This document shows, piece by piece, positions 15,544 through 23,290 of a DNA stretch of 38,570 bases. The position numbers and the translations under genes are program-made. The notes under the pieces are model-generated. The model was not told the DNA's origin. It made no database searches and saw only the letters and a list, made by a program, of their open reading frames with translations. This DNA comes from Paenibacillus lignilyticus (lineage in GTDB: Bacteria > Bacillota > Bacilli > Paenibacillales > Paenibacillaceae), in NCBI RefSeq assembly GCF_017942085.1, contig NZ_JAGKSP010000032.1:1-38570 (forward strand). Reading direction: 5' to 3'. The number at the start of each line of letters is the position of its first letter. Positions within the stretch are counted from its first letter, which is position 1.

Positions 15544-16116
15544 ATGAGCAGCGAAAGCCTATTTCCTTCATTTCCCACCCTGTATACGGAACGGTTGGTT
15601 CTACGACAAATGAATGCCGCGGATGCCAGGGACATCTACGCTTTTTACTCCGACCCTCTGGTCACGAAACATTTGGATTGGTACGGGCCCTCCTCGGTCG
15701 AGGATACGCGAGTGCTGATCGACTCTTGGAATCAAGCCTATACAGATAAGAAACTAATTCCTTGGGGCATATCCCTTAACAGTACGATGCAATTTGTAGG
15801 CACGCTCATGCTCATGCCTACCCGAGGTCATTTTAAAGAAGCTCCCTTCTTCCCACTTACCCTCGGATTCGATCTAAAGCCCGAGTGTTGGAACAAAGGC
15901 ATCATGTCCGAAGCGCTGCGATCCGTTCTGGACTTCAACCGGAAACATATCGGGCACAACCGCATTCAAGCTGAAGTCCTCCCTGAGAATGCTGCCTCGC
16001 TAAAGGTGTTAAAAAAACTGGGCTTTCAAGAAGAAGGATTATTAAAACAGTATTTATTACACGATGTTACGAAAACCTTCCTTGACGTGGTTATGCTTGC
16101 TTTATTGTTAAGTTGA
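15544..16116 (+). CDS. GNAT acetyltransferase, RimJ/RimL type
   Basis: A 190-residue enzyme with the RimJ/RimL-type opening TERLVLRQMNAADARDIYAF. The acetyl-CoA region is LGFDLKPECWNKGIMSEALR and the closing motif is NAASLKVLKKLGFQEEGLLK. Such enzymes acetylate protein N-termini or small molecules; the substrate is unknown. The ribosome binding site (AAAGGCAAGTG) is weak. It is a single gene, convergent with the DHA2 exporter. Confidence 0.85.
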   Translation: MSSESLFPSFPTLYTERLVLRQMNAADARDIYAFYSDPLVTKHLDWYGPSSVEDTRVLIDSWNQAYTDKKLIPWGISLNSTMQFVGTLMLMPTRGHFKEAPFFPLTLGFDLKPECWNKGIMSEALRSVLDFNRKHIGHNRIQAEVLPENAASLKVLKKLGFQEEGLLKQYLLHDVTKTFLDVVMLALLLS

Positions 16117-16139
16117 ACGCTTTGATTCGGAAAATGGAT

Positions 16140-16177
16140 AAAGGCCTCACCGTCCCAAGGACGATGAAGCCTTTTTC
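16140..16177. terminator. Bidirectional terminator
   Basis: An inverted repeat of about 15 bases with some mismatches (AAGGC...CGTCC / GGACG...GCCTT) around CAA, followed by TTTTT on plus. It lies between the convergent GNAT and MFS genes. Confidence 0.75.
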
Positions 16178-16187
16178 TCATACGCGC

Positions 16188-17663
16188 TTAATGCATCATG
16201 ACAGGAGCATTCACTTGATCCGTTGTTTCGCCTTCCGCGACTTTCGGCTTCCGAAGCAGAATAGCCAACAAGGCGCCGGCCGTAGCGATGCATCCGGCGA
16301 TGAAGAACGTATCTCCGAACCCTGCGACGAGCGAGACAGCGGCATCGCCTTTGCTAGCCGTCATATGATCCGCAACCCGCGTACTCAGATAACTGGCCAA
16401 GCCCGCAACCGCGAACGAAACCACGACTTGCTGGGCAGCAGATGTAAGCGGCGTTACACGGCCTACCAGATGGCGCGGCGCGGCTTTCAAGATGTGCGTA
16501 TTGACCGGCATCATCGACAGTCCCATGCCTACGCCCATAATCATCGTTGCGACGATCACGAATCCTGCGCCGGAATCCGCTTGAATTTGCGACATATAGA
16601 ACATGCCTGCCGCAACAAAGGCGACCCCGACCACACATACGGCGCGAGCGCCGAATTTATCGAACAGTTTGCCGCCAATTGGCATAAACAATCCTGTCAT
16701 CGCGACTTGCGGCAGGATCATAAACCCGGTTTTGAGCGGCTCATAATGAAATACCTGCTGCATGTACATCGGCACGAATAAGAAGGAGCCGAATAAGGCC
16801 ATGAACATCAACCAAGATGTGACCATGCCGATGGTGAAGTCCGCAGACTTGAACGCGCGAAGCTCCAGTAACGGTTGTTTATGGCGCAGCTCGACGAAGA
16901 TGAACAACACCAAGGCTACAACGCCTACGATTAAGCCGACAATCGTTTTCGTAGAACCCCAGTCCTTGCCGCCTTCACTAACCGCGTAAGATAACGTTGC
17001 GAATGCGATCGGTGCAAGAAGCATGCCCCAAATATCGAGTTCCGGCACGGTTTTGCGTTCTACTTTCGGCAGGTACTTAAGTCCGACTAGGATTGCGATA
17101 ATACCGATTGGCAGATTGATGAGGAAGATCCAGTGCCAAGTCGCGTATTCCAGCAAATAACCGCCCAATACCGGTCCGAGCGCAGGTCCCAGCATCATCG
17201 GAATGCCGAGCATGCCCATGACCGCGCCTTGCTTGTTAGGAGGAGCGAGCTTGAAAATAATCGCCATCCCGATCGGCTGCACCATGCCTCCGCCGATTCC
17301 TTGAATAACACGATAGATAATCAGCTGTTCCGGCGTTGTGGCAAAGGAACACAGAAGGGAGCCTGCCGCGAACAAGAAAATCGTAATCAGGAAAACTTGT
17401 TTGGCGCCGAATCGGTCGGTCAGCCAGCCGGCCAGCGGAATAACCGCGGAAAGCGCCAGCGTATACGCCGTAATGGACCATTGCATCGTATTAACGGATG
17501 ACTTGAAATCGTCCATCAAAGTCGGCAATGCAATGTTCATTACCGTGCTGTCGAGGATGACCATGATCATCCCGACAACGATTGCCATAAGCGGCCCCAT
17601 AATCGCCTTCATCGAAAATGGTGCATCCTCCAAGGCAGCAGCTGCATTCGAATGGTTAGACAA
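16188..17663 (-). CDS. DHA2-family MFS multidrug exporter (EmrB/QacA type)
   Basis: A 491-residue, 14-segment drug:proton antiporter. The DHA2 motif LDSTVMNIALPTLMDDF lies in segment 1, motif A is AGWLTDRFGAKQVF, and motif C is MLGPALGPVLGGYLLE in segment 5. TTG at 17663 follows AGGAGAT. The promoter region has a CCAATAA/TTATTGG inverted repeat, suggesting a local repressor. The N-terminal tail (SNHSNAAAALEDAPF) is hydrophilic and cytoplasmic. It probably exports hydrophobic or cationic compounds. The decayed relative at 10330-10897 belongs to the same family. Confidence 0.9.
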   Translation of the reverse strand: MSNHSNAAAALEDAPFSMKAIMGPLMAIVVGMIMVILDSTVMNIALPTLMDDFKSSVNTMQWSITAYTLALSAVIPLAGWLTDRFGAKQVFLITIFLFAAGSLLCSFATTPEQLIIYRVIQGIGGGMVQPIGMAIIFKLAPPNKQGAVMGMLGIPMMLGPALGPVLGGYLLEYATWHWIFLINLPIGIIAILVGLKYLPKVERKTVPELDIWGMLLAPIAFATLSYAVSEGGKDWGSTKTIVGLIVGVVALVLFIFVELRHKQPLLELRAFKSADFTIGMVTSWLMFMALFGSFLFVPMYMQQVFHYEPLKTGFMILPQVAMTGLFMPIGGKLFDKFGARAVCVVGVAFVAAGMFYMSQIQADSGAGFVIVATMIMGVGMGLSMMPVNTHILKAAPRHLVGRVTPLTSAAQQVVVSFAVAGLASYLSTRVADHMTASKGDAAVSLVAGFGDTFFIAGCIATAGALLAILLRKPKVAEGETTDQVNAPVMMH

Positions 17664-17692
17664 CTTATCTCCTCATTTCGCTTAATCTTCTA

Positions 17693-17715
17693 CCAATAAA
17701 CGGTACTATTATTGG
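17693..17715. promoter_or_regulatory. Inverted repeat upstream of DHA2 exporter
   Basis: CCAATAA (17693-17699) and TTATTGG (17709-17715) form a perfect 7-base inverted repeat with a 9-base spacer, about 30-50 bases upstream of the exporter start. It is a candidate TetR/MarR operator. Confidence 0.5.
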
Positions 17716-17789
17716 GGAATTTTTGCAATCGCCTAACCGACTTTTATTGTTAATTTTTGTTTTCGGCGGCTTGTGGCTATTTCTCGGAT

Positions 17790-18092
17790 TCAGGCCATTT
17801 CCCCGATATCGTGCTGGCCGACGATAAGCTTCACCGGTTCCAGGTATACCCGAGTAACCACCGGCTGCGTAATCAGATCGATCTCGATATCCGCGACCTG
17901 ATAACGGGCGATTTTGCCTTCCCTTCTGTCGTAGACCACGCTAAACTCCCTCAATCCCAATTGATGAATCAGGACAGATGAACCGATCGACAAAGCTGCC
18001 GTCTCGAACTCCCCATGCTCGAATAACACTTCCGAAATAATTTCATCATCCATATCCACGATCTTCACTTGCTGGCAGAACTGGTAGTGCAT
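17790..18092 (-). CDS. Small hypothetical protein
   Basis: A 100-residue protein that I do not recognise. GGAGAGG lies 7 bases before the ATG at 18092; an upstream in-frame start at 18149 has no such site. It is acidic, has no signal peptide or membrane segment, and seems rich in beta strand (FSVVYDRREGKIARYQVADI, TRVYLEPVKLIVG). The opening MHYQFCQQVKIVDMDDEIIS includes one Cys. It stands alone between the DHA2 exporter and udk. Nothing in the context assigns a function. Confidence 0.65.
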   Translation of the reverse strand: MHYQFCQQVKIVDMDDEIISEVLFEHGEFETAALSIGSSVLIHQLGLREFSVVYDRREGKIARYQVADIEIDLITQPVVTRVYLEPVKLIVGQHDIGEMA

Positions 18093-18233
18093 ACATAACC
18101 CTCTCCTTTTACTCTTAGTTGTCGACTTTGCGCACATCGTTCGTGGCATTCTCCTATATTATCGGATGATCTGAGTCTCCTTTGCAGGACATTCCCCAAC
18201 GCAAAAAGATATTCGTACGCCGAGGCCGGCGCT

Positions 18234-18263
18234 TTGTGATTCCCTGCGCTACTGTGCTACAAT
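18234..18263 (+). promoter_or_regulatory. Sigma-A promoter of udk
   Basis: TTGTGA at 18234-18239 and TACAAT at 18258-18263 are 18 bases apart, about 45 bases upstream of the udk start. Confidence 0.6.
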
Positions 18264-18309
18264 ATTGAGATTAATGTAATTACACATAAGCGAGGTCTTA
18301 TCGACAGCT

Positions 18310-18939
18310 ATGCTAATCATCGGAATTGCAGGCGGCACGGGATCGGGCAAAACAACGGTCGCACGCTCGGTCATCGAACATCACGGATCTGACAAAGTGA
18401 CGTTTATTTCGCAAGATAATTACTACAAAGACCATCCCCATCTTTCAATGGCTGAACGCGAGCTGCTGAACTACGATCATCCGCTCGTGTTCGAGAACGA
18501 TCTGTTGGTCGAACATTTGAAACTGCTGAAAGAAGGACAAACGGTCTACGCACCGATATACGATTTCACGTCGCATGCCCGCTTCAAGGATAAAACCGAG
18601 AAGCTCATGCCTTACAACATCGTCATTATTGAAGGACTTCACGTGCTGTCTGACGAAAATCTGCGAGCGATGCTCGACATCAAGGTGTTCGTCGACACCG
18701 ATCCCGACGTGCGGATTCTGCGCCGGGTGCTGCGCGACATCGAAGAGCGAGGCCGGTCGATTCAATCCGTCCATGATCAATACTTGCAGACCGTCAAGCC
18801 CATGCATGATGCCTTCATCGAACCGTCCAAGAAATACGCCGACATCATCATCCCCGAAGGCGGGCAAAACGAAGTGGGCATCCGACTGTTGTCCATATTG
18901 ACGGAGAAATATTTAGGCGAAGAACGTACAGACGAATAA
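18310..18939 (+). CDS. udk: Uridine kinase
   Basis: A 209-residue cytosolic kinase that phosphorylates uridine and cytidine to UMP and CMP in pyrimidine salvage. The Walker A loop GGTGSGKTT is at residues 8-16. The family motifs SQDNYYKDHPHLSMAEREL and FENDLLVEHLKLLKEGQ follow, then the lid-region RDIEERGRSIQSV. Length is as expected for bacterial Udk. The ribosome binding site (GCGAGG) is 14 bases from the ATG, longer than usual, but no nearer in-frame start exists. Own promoter and own terminator. Confidence 0.97.
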   Translation: MLIIGIAGGTGSGKTTVARSVIEHHGSDKVTFISQDNYYKDHPHLSMAERELLNYDHPLVFENDLLVEHLKLLKEGQTVYAPIYDFTSHARFKDKTEKLMPYNIVIIEGLHVLSDENLRAMLDIKVFVDTDPDVRILRRVLRDIEERGRSIQSVHDQYLQTVKPMHDAFIEPSKKYADIIIPEGGQNEVGIRLLSILTEKYLGEERTDE

Positions 18940-18946
18940 CAGAATG

Positions 18947-18987
18947 CAAAAAACATCGCCCAGGCAGCCCCTTGGCGATGTTTTTTA
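18947..18987. terminator. Bidirectional rho-independent terminator
   Basis: AAAAAACATCGCC pairs with GGCGATGTTTTTT around a 13-base loop. It serves the convergent udk and murI genes. Confidence 0.9.
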
Positions 18988-19004
18988 TGTTACCTATTCG
19001 CGTT

Positions 19005-19769
19005 TCATCTGAGAAGGGTCAGAGCCAACCGCATTTTTTCTATATACGCGGCTTCTCCGCCGGTACACATGAACGTTACATTTCCGCTCCCCAAACCCGT
19101 ATCGATGCCGTAGCGAGTCAACAACGCCGAGAGTCTTCTAACCGTGCCCGCGTTGCCATTGACAATCTCAATATGAGACGGCAAAATATCGCGGAGAATA
19201 TCCGTATAAAACGGATAATGCGTGCAGCCCAATACAATAATGCCGTACCGGTCAAGATCATAGGGGGCAAGCTTAGCCAGGAAGTATTCACCCATGACTT
19301 TCCTATCGAATTGAAGGGATTCGCAGTACCCGACAAGCTCAGGCAACGGCAGTGAATCCACGATTCCGTCTTGATCCACGCGGGATACAAGCGCATAATA
19401 TTTAGGCATCTGCAAGGTAAGAGGCGTAGCCAATACAAGAACTCTTTTGCCGGTCGCGCGGTTCATCTCTACGGCAGGTTTGACGGCAGGCTCCATACCC
19501 ACAATCGGGAAGGAGTACCGCTCCCTCAGCTCGTTGATCGCAATGCTTGTCGCCGTGTTGCATGCAATAACAAGCGCATCGATGCCTTGCTGAACCATCT
19601 TCTCCACAGCTTCAAAGACGAAGGTCTGAACCTCTTCCTTCGATTTGGTGCCGTATGGGACGTGCGTAGTATCGGCCATATAGAGATAATCCTCAGCCGG
19701 GAGCAGCCTAAGCGCTTCCGCCAAGACCGTAAGCCCGCCAATGCCGGAGTCAAAAAAACCGAGTTTCAT
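19005..19769 (-). CDS. murI: Glutamate racemase
   Basis: A 254-residue cofactor-independent racemase that makes D-glutamate for peptidoglycan. The N-terminal FFDSGIGGLTV motif is present. The two catalytic cysteines are Cys70 (VIACNTAT) and Cys182 (VLGCTHYPF). Length and motifs are complete. AGGA lies upstream of the ATG with a rather long spacer. A -10 TATGCT and a -35 TTGCCC, 18 bases apart on the minus strand (19815-19844), form a likely promoter. The B. subtilis orthologue is named racE. Confidence 0.97.
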   Translation of the reverse strand: MKLGFFDSGIGGLTVLAEALRLLPAEDYLYMADTTHVPYGTKSKEEVQTFVFEAVEKMVQQGIDALVIACNTATSIAINELRERYSFPIVGMEPAVKPAVEMNRATGKRVLVLATPLTLQMPKYYALVSRVDQDGIVDSLPLPELVGYCESLQFDRKVMGEYFLAKLAPYDLDRYGIIVLGCTHYPFYTDILRDILPSHIEIVNGNAGTVRRLSALLTRYGIDTGLGSGNVTFMCTGGEAAYIEKMRLALTLLR

Positions 19770-19814
19770 AGGGGATCAATTCCTATCGAATGATGTAGTC
19801 ATATTAATACCTAC

Positions 19815-19844
19815 AGCATATCGCGATTGAAGTCCCTAGGGCAA
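19815..19844 (-). promoter_or_regulatory. murI: Probable promoter of murI
   Basis: On the minus strand, TTGCCC (19844-19839) and TATGCT (19820-19815) are 18 bases apart, about 45 bases upstream of the murI ATG. Confidence 0.45.
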
Positions 19845-19886
19845 GAACAGACATGACGTCATCGATGACTTTGCGCTGTCTCCGGC

Positions 19887-19931
19887 AATAAAAAACCCAT
19901 GAGTCGAATAAACTTATACGACTCATGGGTA
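19887..19931 (-). terminator. Rho-independent terminator of the PepSY/two-component operon
   Basis: ACCCATGAGTCG (19895-19906) and CGACTCATGGGT (19919-19930) are perfect 12-base arms with a 12-base loop. Read on the minus strand they are followed by TTTTTT, so they end leftward transcription from the PepSY gene. Confidence 0.9.
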
Positions 19932-19968
19932 TGTCCCCCAATAGCTACAGGGAATTCATTGTATTGAA

Positions 19969-20487
19969 TTAAAATTCTCCTTCTGCTGCCGTTGGATTCT
20001 TCTCAACGGTAACGACTTCCCCGGTTTCGGCGTTTACAAATACCACGTAAATATCATTCCACTTGATATCGATTTCTTTACCTGCCTTTAAATCCCGCTT
20101 CGCTTTGATGAGTTCGGCATCGGTATAGGTGTATTGTTGATTTTCATAGGTTACAAAATAGTACTTTCCTTCCATGTCTACTCGCGTGCCCAAATCATAG
20201 GAAATTTTCAAGCCGCTTAATGAAACCTTAAATTTTTCTTCAATCGCTTTCCCCGCAATCTCAACCGCTTCCTTTTCGTTTACCGGCAAATCGTTGTTGA
20301 TAATCCCCGGCTTTGAGCCTGGGCCTGCAATTTCGGTAGCCAAATCGGGTTGTTGATGTTTGCCGATAACCTTTACCTTTTGAACATCAGTATTCGTAGA
20401 AGCGTTTGCTGAAATAATGCCGTTTCCCGCAACCAGAATGGTTGCTACACCCAGAGTCATTGCTGCAGTGATAAATTTTTTATTCAT
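19969..20487 (-). CDS. Secreted PepSY-like domain protein
   Basis: A 172-residue protein with a signal peptide (residues 1-29, cut near SANA). The conserved PepSY-like core is LPVNEKEAVEIAGKAIEEKF, then YDLGTRVDMEGKYYFVTYEN and a final IYVVFVNAETGEVV. PepSY domains are small extracytoplasmic modules thought to inhibit or sense proteases or ligands. GGAGG precedes the ATG. It lies directly downstream of a histidine kinase. Its promoter, with TTACAAC direct repeats, lies inside the kinase 3' end, so it is probably a regulated output of that system and may feed back on the kinase (inference). Confidence 0.75.
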   Translation of the reverse strand: MNKKFITAAMTLGVATILVAGNGIISANASTNTDVQKVKVIGKHQQPDLATEIAGPGSKPGIINNDLPVNEKEAVEIAGKAIEEKFKVSLSGLKISYDLGTRVDMEGKYYFVTYENQQYTYTDAELIKAKRDLKAGKEIDIKWNDIYVVFVNAETGEVVTVEKNPTAAEGEF

Positions 20488-20533
20488 TTCTTATTACCTC
20501 CAATAGTTTGTGGTGTTTCGTAGCTACAAACCA

Positions 20534-20586
20534 ACTATAACGGAGCCGCGTTATGAACTAATCTTCAAGTTGTAAGGGAGTTGTAA
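20534..20586 (-). promoter_or_regulatory. PepSY gene promoter with tandem response-regulator boxes
   Basis: On the minus strand TTACAAC occurs twice with an 11-base period (20586-20580 and 20575-20569). Six bases later come ATTAGT (-35, 20562-20557) and, after 17 bases, TATAGT (-10, 20539-20534). An 11-base direct repeat next to a weak -35 is the usual binding arrangement of OmpR/PhoB-type activators. A related pair (TTACAAC-N4-TGATAAC) lies upstream of the adjacent response regulator gene. Confidence 0.55.
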
Positions 20587-21955
20587 AATAAACGGACACC
20601 TTTGTATATTCATTTTCTTTGGAGTCGATTTGGAGTGTTGCATGATGGAGCCGGGCAATCTCATTGCAGATGGATAAACCAAGCCCAATCCCACCCAGTT
20701 CTTTGGAACGGGAACGGTCCACGACATAGAACGCTTCGGTAATTTTCGCAATGTCCTTCTCCGGTATGCCTCTTCCATAATCCAACACCTCGAGCACAAC
20801 GCCTTCACCGTGGGGATAACTTCTCAATTGAATCTCTCCCCCGAACGAGGAAGCTTTGATGCTGTTTTCGATTAAGTTAATGAACAAGGACTGCAATAGG
20901 TCCCGATCTCCATAGACCAGGTTGGCCGAGCACTCACGTGCTACCGTTATCTGCTTTGCCTCGATATGTTGCCGCTCCATGCGGACCACGTAGGAGAACA
21001 GATTTTCGATTTCGATGGGCTCCATGGCAATCTCCCCACTCTTCAAGTACAGCAATTGCATCATTTTTCCCGAGAGAACATCCAGCCGCGCAATATGCTC
21101 ATAGATATAACGGACTGCCATTTTCCTTTCTTCCTCATTATAATTGGCCTGATTCAAAAACTCGCTGTATCCTTTGATCGCCGTAATCGGTGTTTTCAGT
21201 TCATGCGTAAGGTTATTGATGAATATCTCTTTGTCTTCGCTCGCCTTTTTGATTGTATCAATATGATTGGAAACCGCATCTGCCATCCTGTTGAAATCCT
21301 GTGCCAATTCCCCGATTTCGTCGTTTCCTCCAACTTTCACTCGTTGCTCATACGCTCCTGCGGCAATCGCCTTTACGCCTTTGTTCAACCTGCGAATAGG
21401 CGCGGTTAATTGAAATAACAGAAAAATAAGCGCTGCCGACAAAATAATTGAAATCACAACGCTCAATTTCGTGAAATACTGCCGTAAAGTAATATGATAT
21501 TCCTGCAAATAATCCGATTTTCTCGAAATAACCAATCTCAAATCCTGGAGTTCCATTTTCCCGCCGACAAACAGCCATAGCTCGCCATTCATTTTTCTGT
21601 AAACGAAGTGGTATGGATCTCCGTGCAGCTCTGCGCGCTTCCCTTCAAACTGATAGGCATTGGAGAAAATCAATTCATCCGCTCGGTACACCTCCAGAAG
21701 GATATCCTCTTTATAATGATTTGACGCGAAGCTGGCAATTAACGATTCATAGTTGGTATTTCCCGAACTCTCCGTATAAACGCGAAGGATATAGCTTAAT
21801 GATTTTTGGATGCTCCCGTATTCGCTCACGCCTCTTGAGATATCCAATTGTTCGTTTAGTTCATAGCTCTTCTTGAGAAGCGCATAGGCTCCGAGGTCGA
21901 AGGCGATCAGAAAGACAATCAATACGCCCAGATAGGTTTTCTGCCAAAATTTCAC
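20558..21955 (-). CDS. Sensor histidine kinase
   Basis: A 465-residue membrane kinase. It has a first membrane segment (residues 8-27), an extracytoplasmic sensor of about 130 residues, a second membrane segment (about 164-184) and a HAMP linker (TAPIRRLNKGVKAIAAGAYE). In the H-box NLTHELKTPITAI the phospho-acceptor is His251. The N-box is NLIENSIKAS, and the ATP-binding motifs DYGRGIPE and GGIGLGLSI follow. The ATG is 2 bases after the response regulator stop, so the two are one operon. The signal is unknown; the sensor has no recognisable PAS or Cache motif by eye. Confidence 0.93.
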   Translation of the reverse strand: MKFWQKTYLGVLIVFLIAFDLGAYALLKKSYELNEQLDISRGVSEYGSIQKSLSYILRVYTESSGNTNYESLIASFASNHYKEDILLEVYRADELIFSNAYQFEGKRAELHGDPYHFVYRKMNGELWLFVGGKMELQDLRLVISRKSDYLQEYHITLRQYFTKLSVVISIILSAALIFLLFQLTAPIRRLNKGVKAIAAGAYEQRVKVGGNDEIGELAQDFNRMADAVSNHIDTIKKASEDKEIFINNLTHELKTPITAIKGYSEFLNQANYNEEERKMAVRYIYEHIARLDVLSGKMMQLLYLKSGEIAMEPIEIENLFSYVVRMERQHIEAKQITVARECSANLVYGDRDLLQSLFINLIENSIKASSFGGEIQLRSYPHGEGVVLEVLDYGRGIPEKDIAKITEAFYVVDRSRSKELGGIGLGLSICNEIARLHHATLQIDSKENEYTKVSVYFTTPLQLED

Positions 21956-21957
21956 CT

Positions 21958-22611
21958 CTACACCTCTAGCCTGTAACCGTATTTATATACCGTCTTGATC
22001 CGGTCTTCCCAATTTAGTTTCTTTCTCAGTTTCTGAATGTGCACGTCAACGGTTCTTGTTTCTCCATAGAAATCGAAGCCCCAGGTTTGCTCGATAATTT
22101 TTTCGCGGGATAACGCGATGTTTTTATTTTGTACGAGAAGATCCAATAATTGAAATTCCTTGTTGGTGATTTCGACGATTTGTCCTTGAACGGTCACGGT
22201 GTGCTTGTCCAAATCGACTACGGTGTCATCCAGCCTGAATTCGGTTGTAGCCTTCTGGTTCCTTCTCAAAATGACATGGATCCGAGCGATGAGCTCCACG
22301 GCTTCGAAAGGCTTGACGATATAGTCTTCTGCTCCGATTTGCAGGCCAAACACTTTATCGGTAACCGAATTTCTTGCCGTTAAGAAGATAACCGGCACGC
22401 CCCGTTTCATAATATCCTGCATGATTTCAAAGCCGTCTCTGCCAGGCAGCATCACGTCCAGGATGATTAAATCGATACGCGCCTCATTTAAGGTTTGCAA
22501 TACTTGATCTCCGCTATACAATTGGACATACTCATGCCCGACCATCTTTAAATTGACCGCAATCAAATCGTTAATGGCCTTCTCATCATCAACAATCAGT
22601 ATTTTCGCCAT
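21958..22611 (-). CDS. OmpR-family response regulator
   Basis: A 217-residue DNA-binding regulator. The receiver domain has the acidic pair D8-D9, phospho-acceptor Asp52 (LILDVMLPG), Thr in FLTARN and Lys in YIVKPFEAVE. The C-terminal winged helix ends with the typical ETRTVDVHIQKLRKKL and YKYGYRLEV. It is the first gene of the regulator-kinase-PepSY operon. It probably binds the TTACAAC-type repeats found upstream of itself and upstream of the PepSY gene. Confidence 0.95.
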   Translation of the reverse strand: MAKILIVDDEKAINDLIAVNLKMVGHEYVQLYSGDQVLQTLNEARIDLIILDVMLPGRDGFEIMQDIMKRGVPVIFLTARNSVTDKVFGLQIGAEDYIVKPFEAVELIARIHVILRRNQKATTEFRLDDTVVDLDKHTVTVQGQIVEITNKEFQLLDLLVQNKNIALSREKIIEQTWGFDFYGETRTVDVHIQKLRKKLNWEDRIKTVYKYGYRLEV

Positions 22612-22654
22612 ATGCCTACACCTCTACGCCATGATAGCAATTCTGATCTTAAAA

Positions 22655-22672
22655 GTTATCATAGAGTTGTAA
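22655..22672 (-). promoter_or_regulatory. Candidate autoregulatory direct repeat
   Basis: On the minus strand TTACAAC (22672-22666) and TGATAAC (22661-22655) are spaced by 11 bases. This is the same layout as the TTACAAC pair in front of the PepSY gene. The repeat lies 44 bases upstream of the response regulator start. Confidence 0.45.
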
Positions 22673-22748
22673 AATTCTATTTCCCACAGCTTACCCCGCG
22701 GTAGTTTATCTATTCGAAGAAGAGGAAATCCCGTAGCTGGTTTAAGCC

Positions 22749-22793
22749 ATAAAAAAACAGAGCGACGGCATCCTTCTCGCCGTGCTCTGTATT
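22749..22793 (-). terminator. Terminator of the iron-siderophore operon
   Basis: The arms ACAGAGCGACGGC (22757-22769) and GCCGTGCTCTGT (22779-22790) have a single bulged G. Read leftward they are followed by TTTTTTT. The stem is nearly the same as that at 5277-5319, including the bulge. Confidence 0.9.
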
Positions 22794-22803
22794 GAACTTC
22801 GCA

Positions 22804-23290
22804 TTATTGCACTATGTTATGGCCGGAGCAGCCAACGATGATTTTTGCAAACAGCGGTCCCCAAGTAGACTCGTGGTGCGTTCCGCCAGGAATGAAGTCG
22901 AATTGAATTCGGCCTTCCGCTACCCCTGCTTCAATCAGCGTCTGGCGGGCCAGCGTGACGTGCTCATTGGCAATCCGATTAAAGTCCGGATTGTCGGTTT
23001 CCAATTCGCCGATGCTCAGATAGACGCGCAGCGTAGGAGAAATAACCGACTGTTGGATCAATTCAATAATTGCGCCGTTGTCATGCCACATGACAAACGA
23101 TAGACCGCCAACCCGGTCAAACTGAGCGAGTACCTTCGTGATAGCTTCTCGGCAAGTAGATCCACACTCTGCGCTCAGTCTGCAGCTGCGGAATCGGGAA
23201 CGCTTCGATTACCCTCACATCGCCGGTAATGGTATGCAAGGCGTCGCCCGTCAGAACTTCTCTCCACGGCAAAGCAGTATGACTCATCAT
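22804..23290 (-). pseudogene. Siderophore esterase pseudogene (BesA/IroE/Fes-like alpha/beta hydrolase), internal deletion
   Basis: The start (ATG 23290) overlaps the ATPase stop codon, so this was the last gene of the operon. Fragment 1 (23117-23290) reads HTALPWREVLTGDALHTITG and ERRVWIYLPRSYHEGT, the N-terminus of trilactone-siderophore esterases, and then meets a stop. Fragment 2 (22804 to about 23110), in another frame, reads LRVYLSIGELETDN, NEHVTLARQTLIEAG and FIPGGTHHESTWGPLFAKII, the C-terminus with the catalytic His region. The middle 100 or more residues, including the G-x-S-x-G nucleophile loop, are gone. The enzyme cannot be active. Confidence 0.8.

Noticed and set aside
19853..19862. 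Perfect palindrome ATGACGTCAT between murI and the PepSY gene
   Set aside because: Ten bases is short enough to occur by chance, and it sits outside both likely promoters.
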